Assembly (NCBI RefSeq): GCF_029338295.1
Contig: NZ_CP119793.1
Span: forward strand, 62,001-126,000
Origin: Haladaptatus sp. QDMS2
Lineage (GTDB): Archaea > Halobacteriota > Halobacteria > Halobacteriales > Halococcaceae
Direction: 5' to 3'
Length of the DNA stretch: 64,000 nt
Under the pieces are notes generated by a model. That model saw only the letters and a program-made list of their open reading frames with translations, ran no database searches and was not told where the DNA came from. Below, piece by piece: positions 37,287 through 46,808 of the stretch (positions are counted from its first letter, which is position 1; every line of letters begins with the position of its first letter). A program made the position numbers and the translations under genes.

Positions 37287-38795
37287 ATGGCACTTCACAA
37301 CCGTCTTTCAACCGTCAGAGATCGGATTTCTCTCGCTGTTCGTCACCGGTTTGAGATTGATACTCGATCGCTTGCTGTGTTCCGAATTGCTATCGGACTC
37401 CTCATACTCGCTGATCTCGTCCGCCGGTCACGTGCCCTCACCGCATTCTATACCGATTTCGGTGTGCTGCCACGGACGGCTCTTATCTCTCGTTCAGACC
37501 CGTTACACCTGTCACTTCACACGCTCTCCGGCGATGCATGGGTCCAGGCGGTTTTCTTCTTGATTGCAGGTGTCTTTGCCGTGGCACTGACCATTGGTTA
37601 TCGAACGTCGGCCGCAACAATCGGTTCCTGGATCTTTCTCGTATCGCTTCATAATCGGATGCCAGAGGTCCTCAATGGTGGAGACTTCCTCCTCCGATTA
37701 CTGCTCTTCTGGGCGATGTTTCTGCCGCTCGGCGCGTCCTGGGCGGTCGATAATCAACAGGCCAGCAACACTCAGACGCGAACCGCTGTAAGGAGTGTCG
37801 CGGCGGCCGCACTATTACTACAGGTCGTCATCATGTATAGTACGAACGCCGCGTTCAAGCTATCCGGTGATGTCTGGCTCCAGGGCAAGGGGCTCGAGTA
37901 CGTCTTCAGTCTCGGTCAATTCACCATTCTGTTCGGTGACGTCCTCGGGTCCTACCCTGCTGTCCTCCATGGTCTTGATTATCTCTGGTTGGGGATGATC
38001 ACGCTCTCATTTCTCCTGATCGCACTTCCCGGTCTCTGGCGGACGGGGTTCGTGTTTCTCTTCATCAGTTTGCATCTCGGGATGCTGTTCACCATGCGCA
38101 TTGATCTCTTTGCACTCATCTCGATCGCCGGGTTACTCCCCTTCCTACCCGCAGCGTTCTGGGACATCGTGCTACCGCAGCTATCCCACTATCGACTGAG
38201 TAGAGCGATTGGTCAGTGGCCACAGAAACTCGCCGGTACACTGCCGGTCATCACTGTTTCGGGTGTTCCCTCGCTGCTAAGTCGATGGAAGACCCGCTTG
38301 GGGACTGGTGTTCCACTATTCTTCCTTGTCCTCATCGTGCTCTGGAACATTCAGGTTCTTGGCTATTCCCAGGTCTACGGGCATGACGTGGTTCCAGAGG
38401 AGGCCGAGTCGGTTATCGATCTCACTCGTACCGATCAGTACTGGAATATGTTCGCGCCAGATCCCCTCTCCACTGATGGATGGATTGTCGCTCCGGGACT
38501 ACTCGAAAATGGCTCACGGATCGACGCCTTTCACGGTGGGCCTATCCGCTGGGATCGGCCGGCGGATATTTCAGATACGTACCCGACAGCACGATGGCGG
38601 AAATATCTCGTCGGGCTCTGGCGGGACGACACCACAGACCGCCGTTATTTCGCCGACTATCTCTGTCGACGCTGGAATAGCCAGCATGAAGCCGAACTGG
38701 TCAATGTTTCAGTGTACTTCATGGAACAGCCGACGCAGATCCATACCGAGACCGAACCGATCAATAAAGTCAAGTTGGAGGACTATCACTGCTAG
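37287..38795 (+). CDS. HTTM domain membrane protein
   Basis: A 502-residue protein with about ten helices. The N-terminal section (residues 22-320; RSLAVFRIAIGLLILADLVRR, SWIFLVSLHNRMPEVLNGGD) matches the HTTM family related to the N-terminal part of vitamin K-dependent gamma-carboxylase. A C-terminal outer region of about 150 residues follows the last helix. Function in archaea is unknown; it may modify lipid or protein in the membrane. Confidence 0.88.
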   Translation: MALHNRLSTVRDRISLAVRHRFEIDTRSLAVFRIAIGLLILADLVRRSRALTAFYTDFGVLPRTALISRSDPLHLSLHTLSGDAWVQAVFFLIAGVFAVALTIGYRTSAATIGSWIFLVSLHNRMPEVLNGGDFLLRLLLFWAMFLPLGASWAVDNQQASNTQTRTAVRSVAAAALLLQVVIMYSTNAAFKLSGDVWLQGKGLEYVFSLGQFTILFGDVLGSYPAVLHGLDYLWLGMITLSFLLIALPGLWRTGFVFLFISLHLGMLFTMRIDLFALISIAGLLPFLPAAFWDIVLPQLSHYRLSRAIGQWPQKLAGTLPVITVSGVPSLLSRWKTRLGTGVPLFFLVLIVLWNIQVLGYSQVYGHDVVPEEAESVIDLTRTDQYWNMFAPDPLSTDGWIVAPGLLENGSRIDAFHGGPIRWDRPADISDTYPTARWRKYLVGLWRDDTTDRRYFADYLCRRWNSQHEAELVNVSVYFMEQPTQIHTETEPINKVKLEDYHC

Positions 38796-39063
38796 CTGTC
38801 GGTCGTGAATTCATCACGGCGTCACCGATGACTTCGGCTTGTTTGGGTGTTAGAAATCCGCCAGGGACCTTCGTCCGCAGCATGAAATAGCCCTCTTTGC
38901 GGTCGTGGGTGTACATTTCCGCCCACTTGAAATGCTCCCACTCGCCTTCGCCTCCGCGCTCTTCGATTTCGTCGAAGGAAAGGCCTTCGGCGGCGTATTC
39001 GTAGATTTCCTCGATGATATCCAGGGAGTGTTTCTCTTGTTTCCAGTGTTCGACGGTATTCAT
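38770..39063 (-). pseudogene. Nitrite/sulfite reductase, N-terminal fragment
   Basis: The frame from ATG 39063 (MNTVEHWKQEKHSLDIIEEI...GEWEHFKWAEMYTHDRKEGYF) matches the first 80 or so residues of ferredoxin-dependent assimilatory nitrite/sulfite reductases, including the MLRTKVPGGFLTPKQAEVIG block. After that the homology ends abruptly and the frame stops. The siroheme and iron-sulfur domains are missing, so it is dead. It overlaps the end of the HTTM gene by 26 bp. Confidence 0.72.
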
Positions 39064-40017
39064 GTGAATTCCTCCACCATGACTGACCCGCACGGTGTAT
39101 CGATTCACATTATTCGAATGCCAACCGGGTATTGTATGACAACATCTTGCATCCGATGTATCTCCCCGTATCGGGGATATGGGACGTATCTCCCGCTTCG
39201 AAGGACAATGTTGCCAGTATCTGTGATTTTAGATCGGGTGGGTTACTACGAGCATCGACGATACAGGTGAGCTCCGCTGAAGCTTCCCAGCGGCACAACC
39301 TACCGGCGATTGTTGCTATTATCGGTTCTTTACACGTGCTGTTCGTCTGCAACGCGCCCGCAGAGAAACGAGCGCACCTGGCGCCGCCGCTATCGAGACC
39401 AACGGCGTTATCGATTTCGAGAGATGCTCACCAGCACTCCCAACCTCTACGTCGAGGTCGTCGCAACCGATCGAGTGATTCCTGCGGTGAAATTATAGTC
39501 CATTCTGTGACATACACAATGCTTTTTATGATTGGTCTCATTCCCTTACCCGCCACGAGGTATGTGAACGAGTGACACATGTCCCAGAATCTGACCATGG
39601 CATCGCACGTCTCTGGAGGGCTTGTGCCACACGATTGGATCGCGGGCCACGTGACTGTCATCGGCAGGAAGTTGTGTGCTGCTCGATGCAGTTAACCCAC
39701 AATGCCTCGAGGCATTGGAGGGGGGAGCCATATGATTCCGGACCGAACTCTACCACGTCCATCCACCCTAGTTCGAGGCCGTGGGGTCCTCGAATGGGAC
39801 CACCGATGAGATTCGCAAGGAGTCGGGTTTCAAAGAGACCAAACCGACTCTCGAACTTTTTATTGCAAACGAATGTCTCCCCGATGTCTGACCACGACGA
39901 CCGAGGGCCCAGACCAGGGCTCCGCGGTCGAGTAATGGGTAGAAAGAATGGCGCGCGAGGTCGCGAGCCGTCGTCTGGTAGAAGCGGTTTAATGAGCGCG
40001 ATCAACCAAACTAAGTC
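39064..40017. other. Gene-poor interval with a perfect palindrome
   Basis: About 950 bp. Frames on both strands are short or Arg-rich and lack families. CAATGCCTCGAGGCATTG is a perfect 18-bp palindrome at 39700-39717 preceded by ACCCA and followed by GAGGGGGG, a layout like the IS200/IS605 hairpins but with a different core. I see nothing else. Confidence 0.4.
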
Positions 40018-40555
40018 GTCTCCGGCGACAACACGGTGGGAATCGACCTTGGCATCAGCAACTCCCTCGCCATCGCCTACGACGACGGAGACGCCGAATT
40101 GTATCCGGGGAACGTGCTGAAACAGGACAAGCACTATTTCACCCGCGACGAGTACGACACCGAAGGAGAGAACGGCCCGTCATGTCGGGCGCAAAGCGCA
40201 CGACAGATGTTGTCTCGACGGAGAGACCACTTCCTGTACGCCCTCGTCAAGCACGTCGTAGAGCAGTGCATCAACCACGAGGTCGATCGCATCGCCACCA
40301 AGGACTTGAGTAAAATTCGTGGAACTGAGAATGGCGACTCACGGAACTGGGGCAAACGTGGAAACAAGAAACTCCACTGGTGGGAGATTGACCGCTTCTC
40401 GACGCTCTTTGACTACAAGGCCGAAGGGAACGGCATCCACGTTACCGTGTTTCCGAGCGAGATACGTCGAAGACGTGTTCGTGTTGTAGCCGAAAGCGTG
40501 ACGCAAAGATACTGAGTGATTTGTATGTCGGTTGGGGAGTCGCTCTCTCTCGGTC
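40018..40555 (+). mobile_element. TnpB (IS200/IS605) fragment with frameshift
   Basis: The frame VSGDNTVGIDLGISNSLAIAY carries the RuvC-I catalytic Asp, and RIATKDLSKIRGTENG the middle region. A one-base deletion near 40450 shifts the frame: SERDTSKTCSCCSRKRDAK, with the start of the zinc finger, reads in the next frame. The element is truncated at both ends; the leading helical domain and the final Asp are missing. It is inactive and ends about 75 bp from the bioB start. Confidence 0.82.
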
Positions 40556-40593
40556 TTTCATCGGGGCCATTGCCGAGTTCATGTGAGGGGCCG

Positions 40594-40627
40594 AACTTTT
40601 TTACTCTCGTCAACCAACGTCCCACTC
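40594..40627 (+). promoter_or_regulatory. Leaderless promoter of the biotin operon
   Basis: BRE-like CCGAA and TATA-like CTTTTTTAC at about 40591-40603 lie 25-30 nt upstream of the GTG start of bioB, the spacing typical of leaderless haloarchaeal genes. The promoter sits just beyond the TnpB remnant. Confidence 0.5.
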
Positions 40628-41746
40628 GTGGTTTACGAGACCGAAAACACGACGATAGCCCACGCCGTCGAACAGGTACTGGCTGATGAACGATTAGATC
40701 GCCGTGACGGGCTGGCACTCATCGCACAGCCGGTCGAGGAACTCGCGGCCGCCGCCGACTTCGTCCGCGCGCACTTCGGTGACGACACGGTTGATGCCTG
40801 CTCGATCGTGAACGCGAAAGCGGGCAACTGTGCCGAAGACTGTGGCTTCTGCGCCCAATCCGTCCACTTCGACGCCGGCATCGAGACGTACGGGTTTCTC
40901 GACCCCGAAGAGATACTTGAAGCAGCCAAACGAGCAGAGCGCGACGGTGCCCAGCGCTTCGGCATCGTCGTTGCCGAGAAAGGCGTCTCCAAGGAACAAC
41001 GACCCGACGAGTGGCAGGAGGTGCTCCGGGCTATTCGCCTCGTTCGCGACGAGACCGACGTCGAGGTCGACGCCTCGCTCGGCATCCTCACGGAGACAGA
41101 AGCCCAAATCCTCGCCGACGAGGGGATTAACCACTACAATCACAACATCGAGACCTCTCCCCGGTTCTTCCCGGAAATTGTTGGGACCCACTCCTTCGAA
41201 GACCGGGTGGAGACCCTGGAGATCGCCAAAGCAGCCGGGATGGACCTGTGTGCCGGGGTCATCCTCGGTATGGGGGAGACGCCGACCGACCGCGTGGACG
41301 CCGCTATCGCCCTGCAAGAGATCGGGATCTCCTCGCTCCCAGTGAACGTCCTTAACCCAATCGAGGGGACGCCGCTGGGCGACCGACTCGGTGACGACGC
41401 GGCGATTTCTACCAACGAACTCATCAGCACCATCGCGGTCTATCGGTTGCTCCACCCCCACGCGCGGGTGCGACTCACGGGTGGCCGCGAGGTCAATCTC
41501 GAGACGGACGAACAACACCTGCCGTTCGAGGCGGGAGCCGACGGCATTCTGACCGGCGACTACCTCACCACCTCGGGGCAGTCTCCCGGCGACGACATTG
41601 AGGCGATCGAGCGGGCCGGAATGGAGCCGAACATGACCGTCCACGAGTTCGATACCGAGGCCGTCAAGGCACGGACGAAACGGGAACGCAGGACGGTTGA
41701 AACGGCAGCAGGATCGGCGAACAGCAACGCGGAACTGGAGAATTAA
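40628..41746 (+). CDS. bioB: Biotin synthase
   Basis: A 372-residue radical SAM enzyme that inserts sulfur into dethiobiotin. The radical SAM cysteines are C68, C72 and C75 (AKAGNCAEDCGFCAQS), with the conserved YNHNIETS and VILGMGET blocks following. Start GTG 40628 gives the usual N-terminus and matches the promoter spacing; upstream in-frame codons would run into the TnpB remnant. The C-terminus has a charged extension after residue 330. It is the first gene of bioB-bioU-bioF-bioD. Confidence 0.93.
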   Translation: MVYETENTTIAHAVEQVLADERLDRRDGLALIAQPVEELAAAADFVRAHFGDDTVDACSIVNAKAGNCAEDCGFCAQSVHFDAGIETYGFLDPEEILEAAKRAERDGAQRFGIVVAEKGVSKEQRPDEWQEVLRAIRLVRDETDVEVDASLGILTETEAQILADEGINHYNHNIETSPRFFPEIVGTHSFEDRVETLEIAKAAGMDLCAGVILGMGETPTDRVDAAIALQEIGISSLPVNVLNPIEGTPLGDRLGDDAAISTNELISTIAVYRLLHPHARVRLTGGREVNLETDEQHLPFEAGADGILTGDYLTTSGQSPGDDIEAIERAGMEPNMTVHEFDTEAVKARTKRERRTVETAAGSANSNAELEN

Positions 41747-41747
41747 C

Positions 41748-42818
41748 ATGCACGAAAGCACCTTCGCAGTACTCGGTACAGGTGGCATCGGTCGACGAAT
41801 GCTTGAGGTCTCGATGGAGAAGGAGGGGCTCACGCCCGTCGCAGCGTGTGACCGCCATGGAGTCGCCATCGACCACGACGGCCTCGACGTGGACGAGCTG
41901 CTCGCGGCGACGGAGGGGAACATCGCGAGCGATCCCGAGGGGCGCGACCTGTCTACAGACGGCGGGTCGGCGTCCGCCCGAGGGGGTGGCATCAAGCAGA
42001 CCGGGGCGGGCGCCGGTGTTGTCGCGTCTGCACAGGCGACCGCGACGGAGACGCCGATCGATGACATCATCGCAGAGAGCGACCGGATCGACGCGGTGCT
42101 CATCGCGCTCCCCAACTTCGAGCACGACTTCATTCCACGGGTGGCCGACCGCTTCGCGGACGCGGACTATTCCGGCGTACTCGTAGACGTGCTCAAACGC
42201 TCCCGCGTCATCGGAATGCTCGACGAGCGTGCGGATACCTTCCAAGAGTGTGGCATCACGTTCGTTTGTGGTGCCGGTGCGACGCCCGGCTTGCTCACGG
42301 GTGCAGCGGCCATCGCGGCCCAGTCGTTCGTCGAGGTTGAGGCGGTCGATATCTGGTGGGGTGTGGGACTCAAATCCGGCTACGAGGACAACCGCGGCAC
42401 CGTCCGCGAGGACATCGCTCATCTACCAGGGTACGATATCGAGGACGCCCGCAATATGAGCGACGCGGAGATTGCGGCGGTCATCGACGAGCACGACGGC
42501 ATCATCGAGTTCCGAGACATGGAGCACGCCGACGACGTCCTTCTGGAGCGCGCTGGCATCTGCGACGCCGCGGACGTAACGGTCGGCGGAATCCTCGATG
42601 TGACCGCCGACGAGAAGCCGACGACAACGACCGTGCGTGTCACGGGGCGGACCTTCGACGGAGAAACGGCGACCAACACTTTCCAGCTCGGCGACGACAC
42701 GAGCATGGAGGCCAACGTCAACGGACCGGCCCTGGGGTACATGAAAGCGGCGCTCCGCCGTCATCGCGCTGGCGAGTACGGGGTCTTCGGGCCCGCCGAG
42801 TTGATGCCGGGGTTCTAG
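41748..42818 (+). CDS. bioU: BioU-like NAD(P)H-dependent enzyme, (S)-8-amino-7-oxononanoate to diaminopelargonate step
   Basis: A 356-residue oxidoreductase with an N-terminal Rossmann fold (VLGTGGIGRRM). It sits between bioB and bioF in a cluster that has no bioA. BioU is known from cyanobacteria as an enzyme that replaces BioA and, in that form, donates the amino group of its own active-site lysine (a suicide reaction); haloarchaeal relatives are reported. K150, in VLVDVLKRSRV, is the best candidate for a catalytic lysine here; this is inference from position. Start ATG 41748 directly after the bioB stop. A more distant oxidoreductase role is possible but the context argues for BioU. Confidence 0.72.
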   Translation: MHESTFAVLGTGGIGRRMLEVSMEKEGLTPVAACDRHGVAIDHDGLDVDELLAATEGNIASDPEGRDLSTDGGSASARGGGIKQTGAGAGVVASAQATATETPIDDIIAESDRIDAVLIALPNFEHDFIPRVADRFADADYSGVLVDVLKRSRVIGMLDERADTFQECGITFVCGAGATPGLLTGAAAIAAQSFVEVEAVDIWWGVGLKSGYEDNRGTVREDIAHLPGYDIEDARNMSDAEIAAVIDEHDGIIEFRDMEHADDVLLERAGICDAADVTVGGILDVTADEKPTTTTVRVTGRTFDGETATNTFQLGDDTSMEANVNGPALGYMKAALRRHRAGEYGVFGPAELMPGF

Positions 42819-44069
42819 ATGCGTGACGAACTGAAGGTTGGTTCGGATGCCGACGCGGGCCGGAACCGGGAATACGGGTTCGACTTCGCCGCCCAGCTTG
42901 CCGCGCGGGAACAACAGGGGCTCAGGCGGACCCTCACTCCGACAGAACGGGTGGCCGCACGCAGCCGGATGGCTCCCGACCCGAAGGGAGGAGTCCCCGA
43001 GTTCGACAGCCGGGAGCAACTCGTGTTCGCCGCGAACGACTATCTCGGCCTCGCAGCCGACGAGCGCGTCCAGACGGCGGCAGCCGATGCGTCCCGCCAG
43101 ACCGGGACTGGTGCCGGTGCAAGTCGGCTCGTGACCGGTGACACACCACCCCATCGCGCCCTCGAACGCGATATCGCCGAGACGAAGGGGATGGCGCGGG
43201 CGCTTGTGTTCTCGTCGGGGTACGCGACGAACCTCGGGGTGCTCTCAGCACTGGCTCCGGACATTGTCTTTTCAGATGAGCTGAATCACGCAAGCATCAT
43301 CGACGGCTGTCGGCTCGCCGACGCGGAGACGCGAGTGTACGACCACTGCGACCCCGACGATCTCCGTGCGATGCTCGAGCGACGCGCTCAGGAGGCGACC
43401 GGGGACGAATCGTGGCTGGTCGTCACCGACTCCGTTTTTAGTATGGACGGTGACGTGGCTCCCCTTGAGGAGCTCTGTGCCGCCGCCGAAGAGTACGGCG
43501 CGTGGCTGATGGTCGACGAGGCGCACGCGACCGGCCTGTACGAGGCGGGTGGCGGTATCGTCCAGCGCGAGGGGCTTGCCGACCGCGTCCATGTGCAGAT
43601 GGGGACGCTTTCGAAGGCGCTTGCGAGCCAGGGCGGGTACGTCTCAGGCAGTGAGCTGTTAATCGAGTACCTGCTCAACGCCGCCCGCTCGTTCGTTTTC
43701 TCCACAGGCCTCACGCCCCCAGCTGCGGCGGCTGCCCGGAAATCGCTCCAGATCGCTCGCGAGAGCGACCGGCCGGCACGCCTCTGGACGAACGTCGAGC
43801 GACTGCGCAATGGACTCGAGGAACTCGGGTATGAAGTGTGGGGTGAAACCCAGATCCTGCCCGTTGTCGTCGGCGACCGGGAGACCACAATGACGCTCGC
43901 CGAGCGGCTCCGCGAGCGGAATGTCATCGCGCCAGGGATTCGTCCGCCGACGGTTCCCGAGGGGACCAGTCGAATCCGGGTGGCACCGATGGCGTCACAT
44001 ACGGACGAGGAAATTGATCATTGTTTGACGGCCTTCCGCGAGGCCGGCCGCGCTCTTGATCTGCTATGA
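42819..44069 (+). CDS. bioF: 8-Amino-7-oxononanoate synthase
   Basis: A 416-residue PLP enzyme that condenses pimeloyl-thioester with alanine. The PLP lysine is K266 (GTLSKALASQGG), the aspartate contact in VDEAHATGL is present, and FAANDYLGL near residue 70 is the family signature. ATG 42819 follows directly after the bioU stop (TAG 42816-42818). Length is normal for the family with an extra charged N-terminus. Confidence 0.93.
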   Translation: MRDELKVGSDADAGRNREYGFDFAAQLAAREQQGLRRTLTPTERVAARSRMAPDPKGGVPEFDSREQLVFAANDYLGLAADERVQTAAADASRQTGTGAGASRLVTGDTPPHRALERDIAETKGMARALVFSSGYATNLGVLSALAPDIVFSDELNHASIIDGCRLADAETRVYDHCDPDDLRAMLERRAQEATGDESWLVVTDSVFSMDGDVAPLEELCAAAEEYGAWLMVDEAHATGLYEAGGGIVQREGLADRVHVQMGTLSKALASQGGYVSGSELLIEYLLNAARSFVFSTGLTPPAAAAARKSLQIARESDRPARLWTNVERLRNGLEELGYEVWGETQILPVVVGDRETTMTLAERLRERNVIAPGIRPPTVPEGTSRIRVAPMASHTDEEIDHCLTAFREAGRALDLL

Positions 44070-44737
44070 CTGAGGACTTCGCAGTCGTTGGGACGGACAC
44101 GGGCGTTGGCAAAACCGTCGTCACCGCAGGATTGATTGGGAATCTACGGGAAGTCGGTGTCGCCGCTCGCGCCGTCAAACCCTGCCAGACCGGCTTCCCC
44201 CCGGACGACGACGCGGGGTTCGTCGCCGACGTCTGCGGGACGGCCGCTGCCGCAACCTGTCTCCGCCGGCTTGAGGAGCCGCTGGCTCCCGCAGTTGCGG
44301 CTGAAAAAGCAGGCAATACCCTCTCCTACGAGACGCTATTGGCGGACTGTGAACAGGCGTTGGCCGACGCGGCGTGTGGCGTCCTTGAGGGCATTGGTGG
44401 ACTCCGTGTGCCACTGGCCGAGGGACGAGAGGTACTCGATCTCGTCGCCGACCTTGACCTTCCCGCCGTGGTTGTCGCCCGGTCGGGATTGGGGACCTTG
44501 AATCACACGGCACTGACCGTCGACGCGCTTTGCGAGCGCGGGCTCCCCGTTCGCGGTGTCGTTCTCAACGAGTATGAGGGTGCCACCGTGGCCGAACGGA
44601 CGAATCCGGCCATGCTCGAACGGATGATCGATGTGCCGGTCGAGACGCTCCCCCCGCTCGACCTGACGGACCCGACGGCCATCATCAGTGGCACGGCGGA
44701 ACATCTCTCGGATTCGCTACTAACCTTGAATCAATGA
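44066..44737 (+). CDS. bioD: Dethiobiotin synthetase
   Basis: A 223-residue ATP-dependent carboxylase closing the ureido ring of biotin. P-loop GTDTGVGKT at residues 9-17, substrate-side KPCQTG near residue 38, and LEGIGGLRVPL near residue 109. Its start overlaps the bioF stop (ATGA), and it is the last of the operon. No bioC, bioH, bioW or bioY gene is seen nearby. Confidence 0.93.
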   Translation: MTEDFAVVGTDTGVGKTVVTAGLIGNLREVGVAARAVKPCQTGFPPDDDAGFVADVCGTAAAATCLRRLEEPLAPAVAAEKAGNTLSYETLLADCEQALADAACGVLEGIGGLRVPLAEGREVLDLVADLDLPAVVVARSGLGTLNHTALTVDALCERGLPVRGVVLNEYEGATVAERTNPAMLERMIDVPVETLPPLDLTDPTAIISGTAEHLSDSLLTLNQ

Positions 44738-44937
44738 ATTGACGGCCGGCGACCGGAATCAGTCGTCCGCGTGTACTCTGGCGTGAGAACGAGCCGCCAA
44801 CGAAGTTTGTCAGCCGAAAATTGAGATGAGGAACCGTCATTCAGTGGATACAGACTCCGTAAGAATAGGGTGGGTACGACTAAAAACGTGCCATATCTGC
44901 TGAATTCCAGACGAGAGAGCCTCGCTTAGATCGGAGC

Positions 44938-45996
44938 CTACAGCGGCCACAGAACCACGAACGCGACAGTGTAACTGGCCGATACCAACGCCAAAAAGAC
45001 GAGCCACTCGACTACGGCGCGACGAATCGACCGCCGGGGGGCAAACCCCGTGGCCACGCGGTTCACCACCAGCAAGACGGGGGTGCTGGCGACGACGAAA
45101 AACACCGGATAAAACGTGAATCGAGACTCCCACCGACAGACGGACAGCGCCCCCATCGGTTGCTGGGTTATCACCACAAGCACCTCGCTGCAGAACGTCA
45201 CCACCAGTGACGCATACCCCAGCGCTCCCAGGAGGAATCCAATCACGCCGACACTGAGAACCGCGGCGTGCCGCCGCCGAAATGCAGCCCTCACTTGCGC
45301 CGACTCCTCGGGATCGACCCGGTAACACCATCCGAGGAACGTTCTGACCACGGGGAGTCTGCGAAGCGCCACGACGGTGACGCCCGCAGCCAGCAACCCA
45401 CCGCCGACCACCACCAGAGCGAACACGCCGAGAATCACGATGACCGTTACTGCGATCCAGCCTCCGACGACCGCACCCAGCCCAACGACCAGCAGGCTCC
45501 GACCGGTAACGACGTCCTTGCTCAGTCGCTCGCGTGCGACGAGGACGAGAAGGCTTGCGAACACACCCATGATCACGGTGAACCCGCCGACTAGGCCCAG
45601 CCCCCAGTAGAGAAACAATAGAAAGACCAGGAAGTTGCCTTCCGCGTCCCAGACCCCCGTTCGGATCGTGTAAAGCCCGAGGATGAACACCCAGGCGATG
45701 GGGTGGACCAGCACGCCGGTTATCAGCCCGACGAGGCCGCCGCGCTCGCGGGTCAAGTGCCCGGGTCGTTCGACGAGCAGCCACCAGCTGGTTCCGCCGA
45801 CGAGTCCCGCGGCGAGCCCAGCCAGCAGGGGAAACTCACGGGTTGGGAGGCCGAAGCCGCCGTAGAAGACGAGAAAAATCAGCGTTCTCGTCAGGGCAGC
45901 GGCGGCGAGTCCACCAATCGCTGTAAATATCGCTGTGGCGAGCAACGCCCAGCGGAGCGTCTTCGTGTTCGTGCGGGAGTCCTTGGGCTGAGCCAC
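44938..45996 (-). CDS. Multi-pass membrane protein of unknown function
   Basis: A 352-residue protein with about nine hydrophobic helices, many Gly/Ala/Val-rich, and a basic loop with DPEESAQVRAAFRRRHA near residue 228-245. The reading frame that overlaps it on the same strand is a frame shadow (Arg-rich). No transporter family recognised. It converges with the biotin operon. Not BioY by sequence. Confidence 0.7.
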   Translation of the reverse strand: MAQPKDSRTNTKTLRWALLATAIFTAIGGLAAAALTRTLIFLVFYGGFGLPTREFPLLAGLAAGLVGGTSWWLLVERPGHLTRERGGLVGLITGVLVHPIAWVFILGLYTIRTGVWDAEGNFLVFLLFLYWGLGLVGGFTVIMGVFASLLVLVARERLSKDVVTGRSLLVVGLGAVVGGWIAVTVIVILGVFALVVVGGGLLAAGVTVVALRRLPVVRTFLGWCYRVDPEESAQVRAAFRRRHAAVLSVGVIGFLLGALGYASLVVTFCSEVLVVITQQPMGALSVCRWESRFTFYPVFFVVASTPVLLVVNRVATGFAPRRSIRRAVVEWLVFLALVSASYTVAFVVLWPL

Positions 45997-46282
45997 TCGT
46001 CATGTAAGCCGGCCAAGACTATTAGTAACGGACAGCTTATCGCTCGCGACGGTGGGTGAGAGGAGGTGGAAAACATTCTGCACGCGAGTACGCACTAGAA
46101 TTCGTAGTGGAATCAGCGACCCAATTTAATTTTCCGTGAGAACCACTATCGACGCCAAATCAAGTATCGCCAGTCCAGTGTTTCTCTGCGTATAATTGTC
46201 ACAGACTGCTTGCTGATTCGGTGCGACGGATAGAACCCTTGATTACCGAAACGTACTTTTCGTGGTTGGGTCCACTACTAGT

Positions 46283-46531
46283 ATGTCATTTGACGTGTTT
46301 CTGCGTAACAGCTGGCTAGTACTGTTTCTGCTCTTGATTGCTGGCGGACTTTTCGTTGGTGTGTGGAACCAGCAGGAAATCCAATGGTGCCACGACACAT
46401 ACGACGACGACCCTTCTCAAGTTGTAGAATGTGAGGATTCTTTCACGGACGTAGTGCACTATGGGTCGATGGTCAGTGTTTTCACGGGCGTAATTGGCGT
46501 GCTCGGAATTCTGTTAAGCCGAGAGAGCTGA
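46283..46531 (+). CDS. Small two-helix membrane protein
   Basis: An 82-residue protein starting MSFDVFLRNSWLV with two hydrophobic helices (about 10-28 and 60-78) and an outer loop with two cysteines (WCHDTY, VECEDS), which may form a disulfide. An earlier in-frame GTG at 46262 is less likely. A TATA-like TACTTTTC lies near 46252. Family unknown. It begins the region of copper-related genes. Confidence 0.6.
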   Translation: MSFDVFLRNSWLVLFLLLIAGGLFVGVWNQQEIQWCHDTYDDDPSQVVECEDSFTDVVHYGSMVSVFTGVIGVLGILLSRES

Positions 46532-46808
46532 CCTAGCCATCGTGTGGTTGTGCGTAGCTATTACGCGCCCAAAGAAAATCTGCTGGTGACGACGCTCACA
46601 TTGTTCTCACAAGGAAAGGGCGAGGTCGTCTTTCCCCACAAAATCTTCACTCTAATATAGAGTGCAAGGAATGCGTCGATGCCGAACAGCCCTCGGATTG
46701 CTCCAATGAGTAGCCAGAAGATCTCGACCAATAGGAGGACCACCAGCGGCGTGAGGAGACGATGGTACGATAATTGGGTGACTATCGTTCTTGGCAAGCA
46801 ACGAACGC
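46532..46808. other. Interval downstream of the CuA-like gene
   Basis: About 280 bp. On the reverse strand a short hydrophobic frame (LLTPLVVLLLVEIFWLLIGA) follows the CuA-like gene but has no clear start, so it may be a small membrane protein or chance. Not called. Confidence 0.3.

Noticed and set aside
39700-39717. Perfect 18-bp palindrome as a certain IS200/IS605 hairpin
   Set aside because: Core sequence differs from the others and lacks a central loop; kept only as a possible relative.
40694-42133. Long open frame (479 codons) on the reverse strand across the biotin genes
   Set aside because: It lies antisense to bioB and bioU, with composition that mirrors their GC-rich codons, and has no family or start signal.
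42423-43154. Reverse frame of 243 codons opposite bioU/bioF
   Set aside because: No start context, no domain, and the opposite frames are confidently bio genes.
44837-45784. Arg-rich frame overlapping the membrane protein at 44938 on the same strand
   Set aside because: Alternate-frame shadow; the 44938-45996 frame gives regular transmembrane helices.
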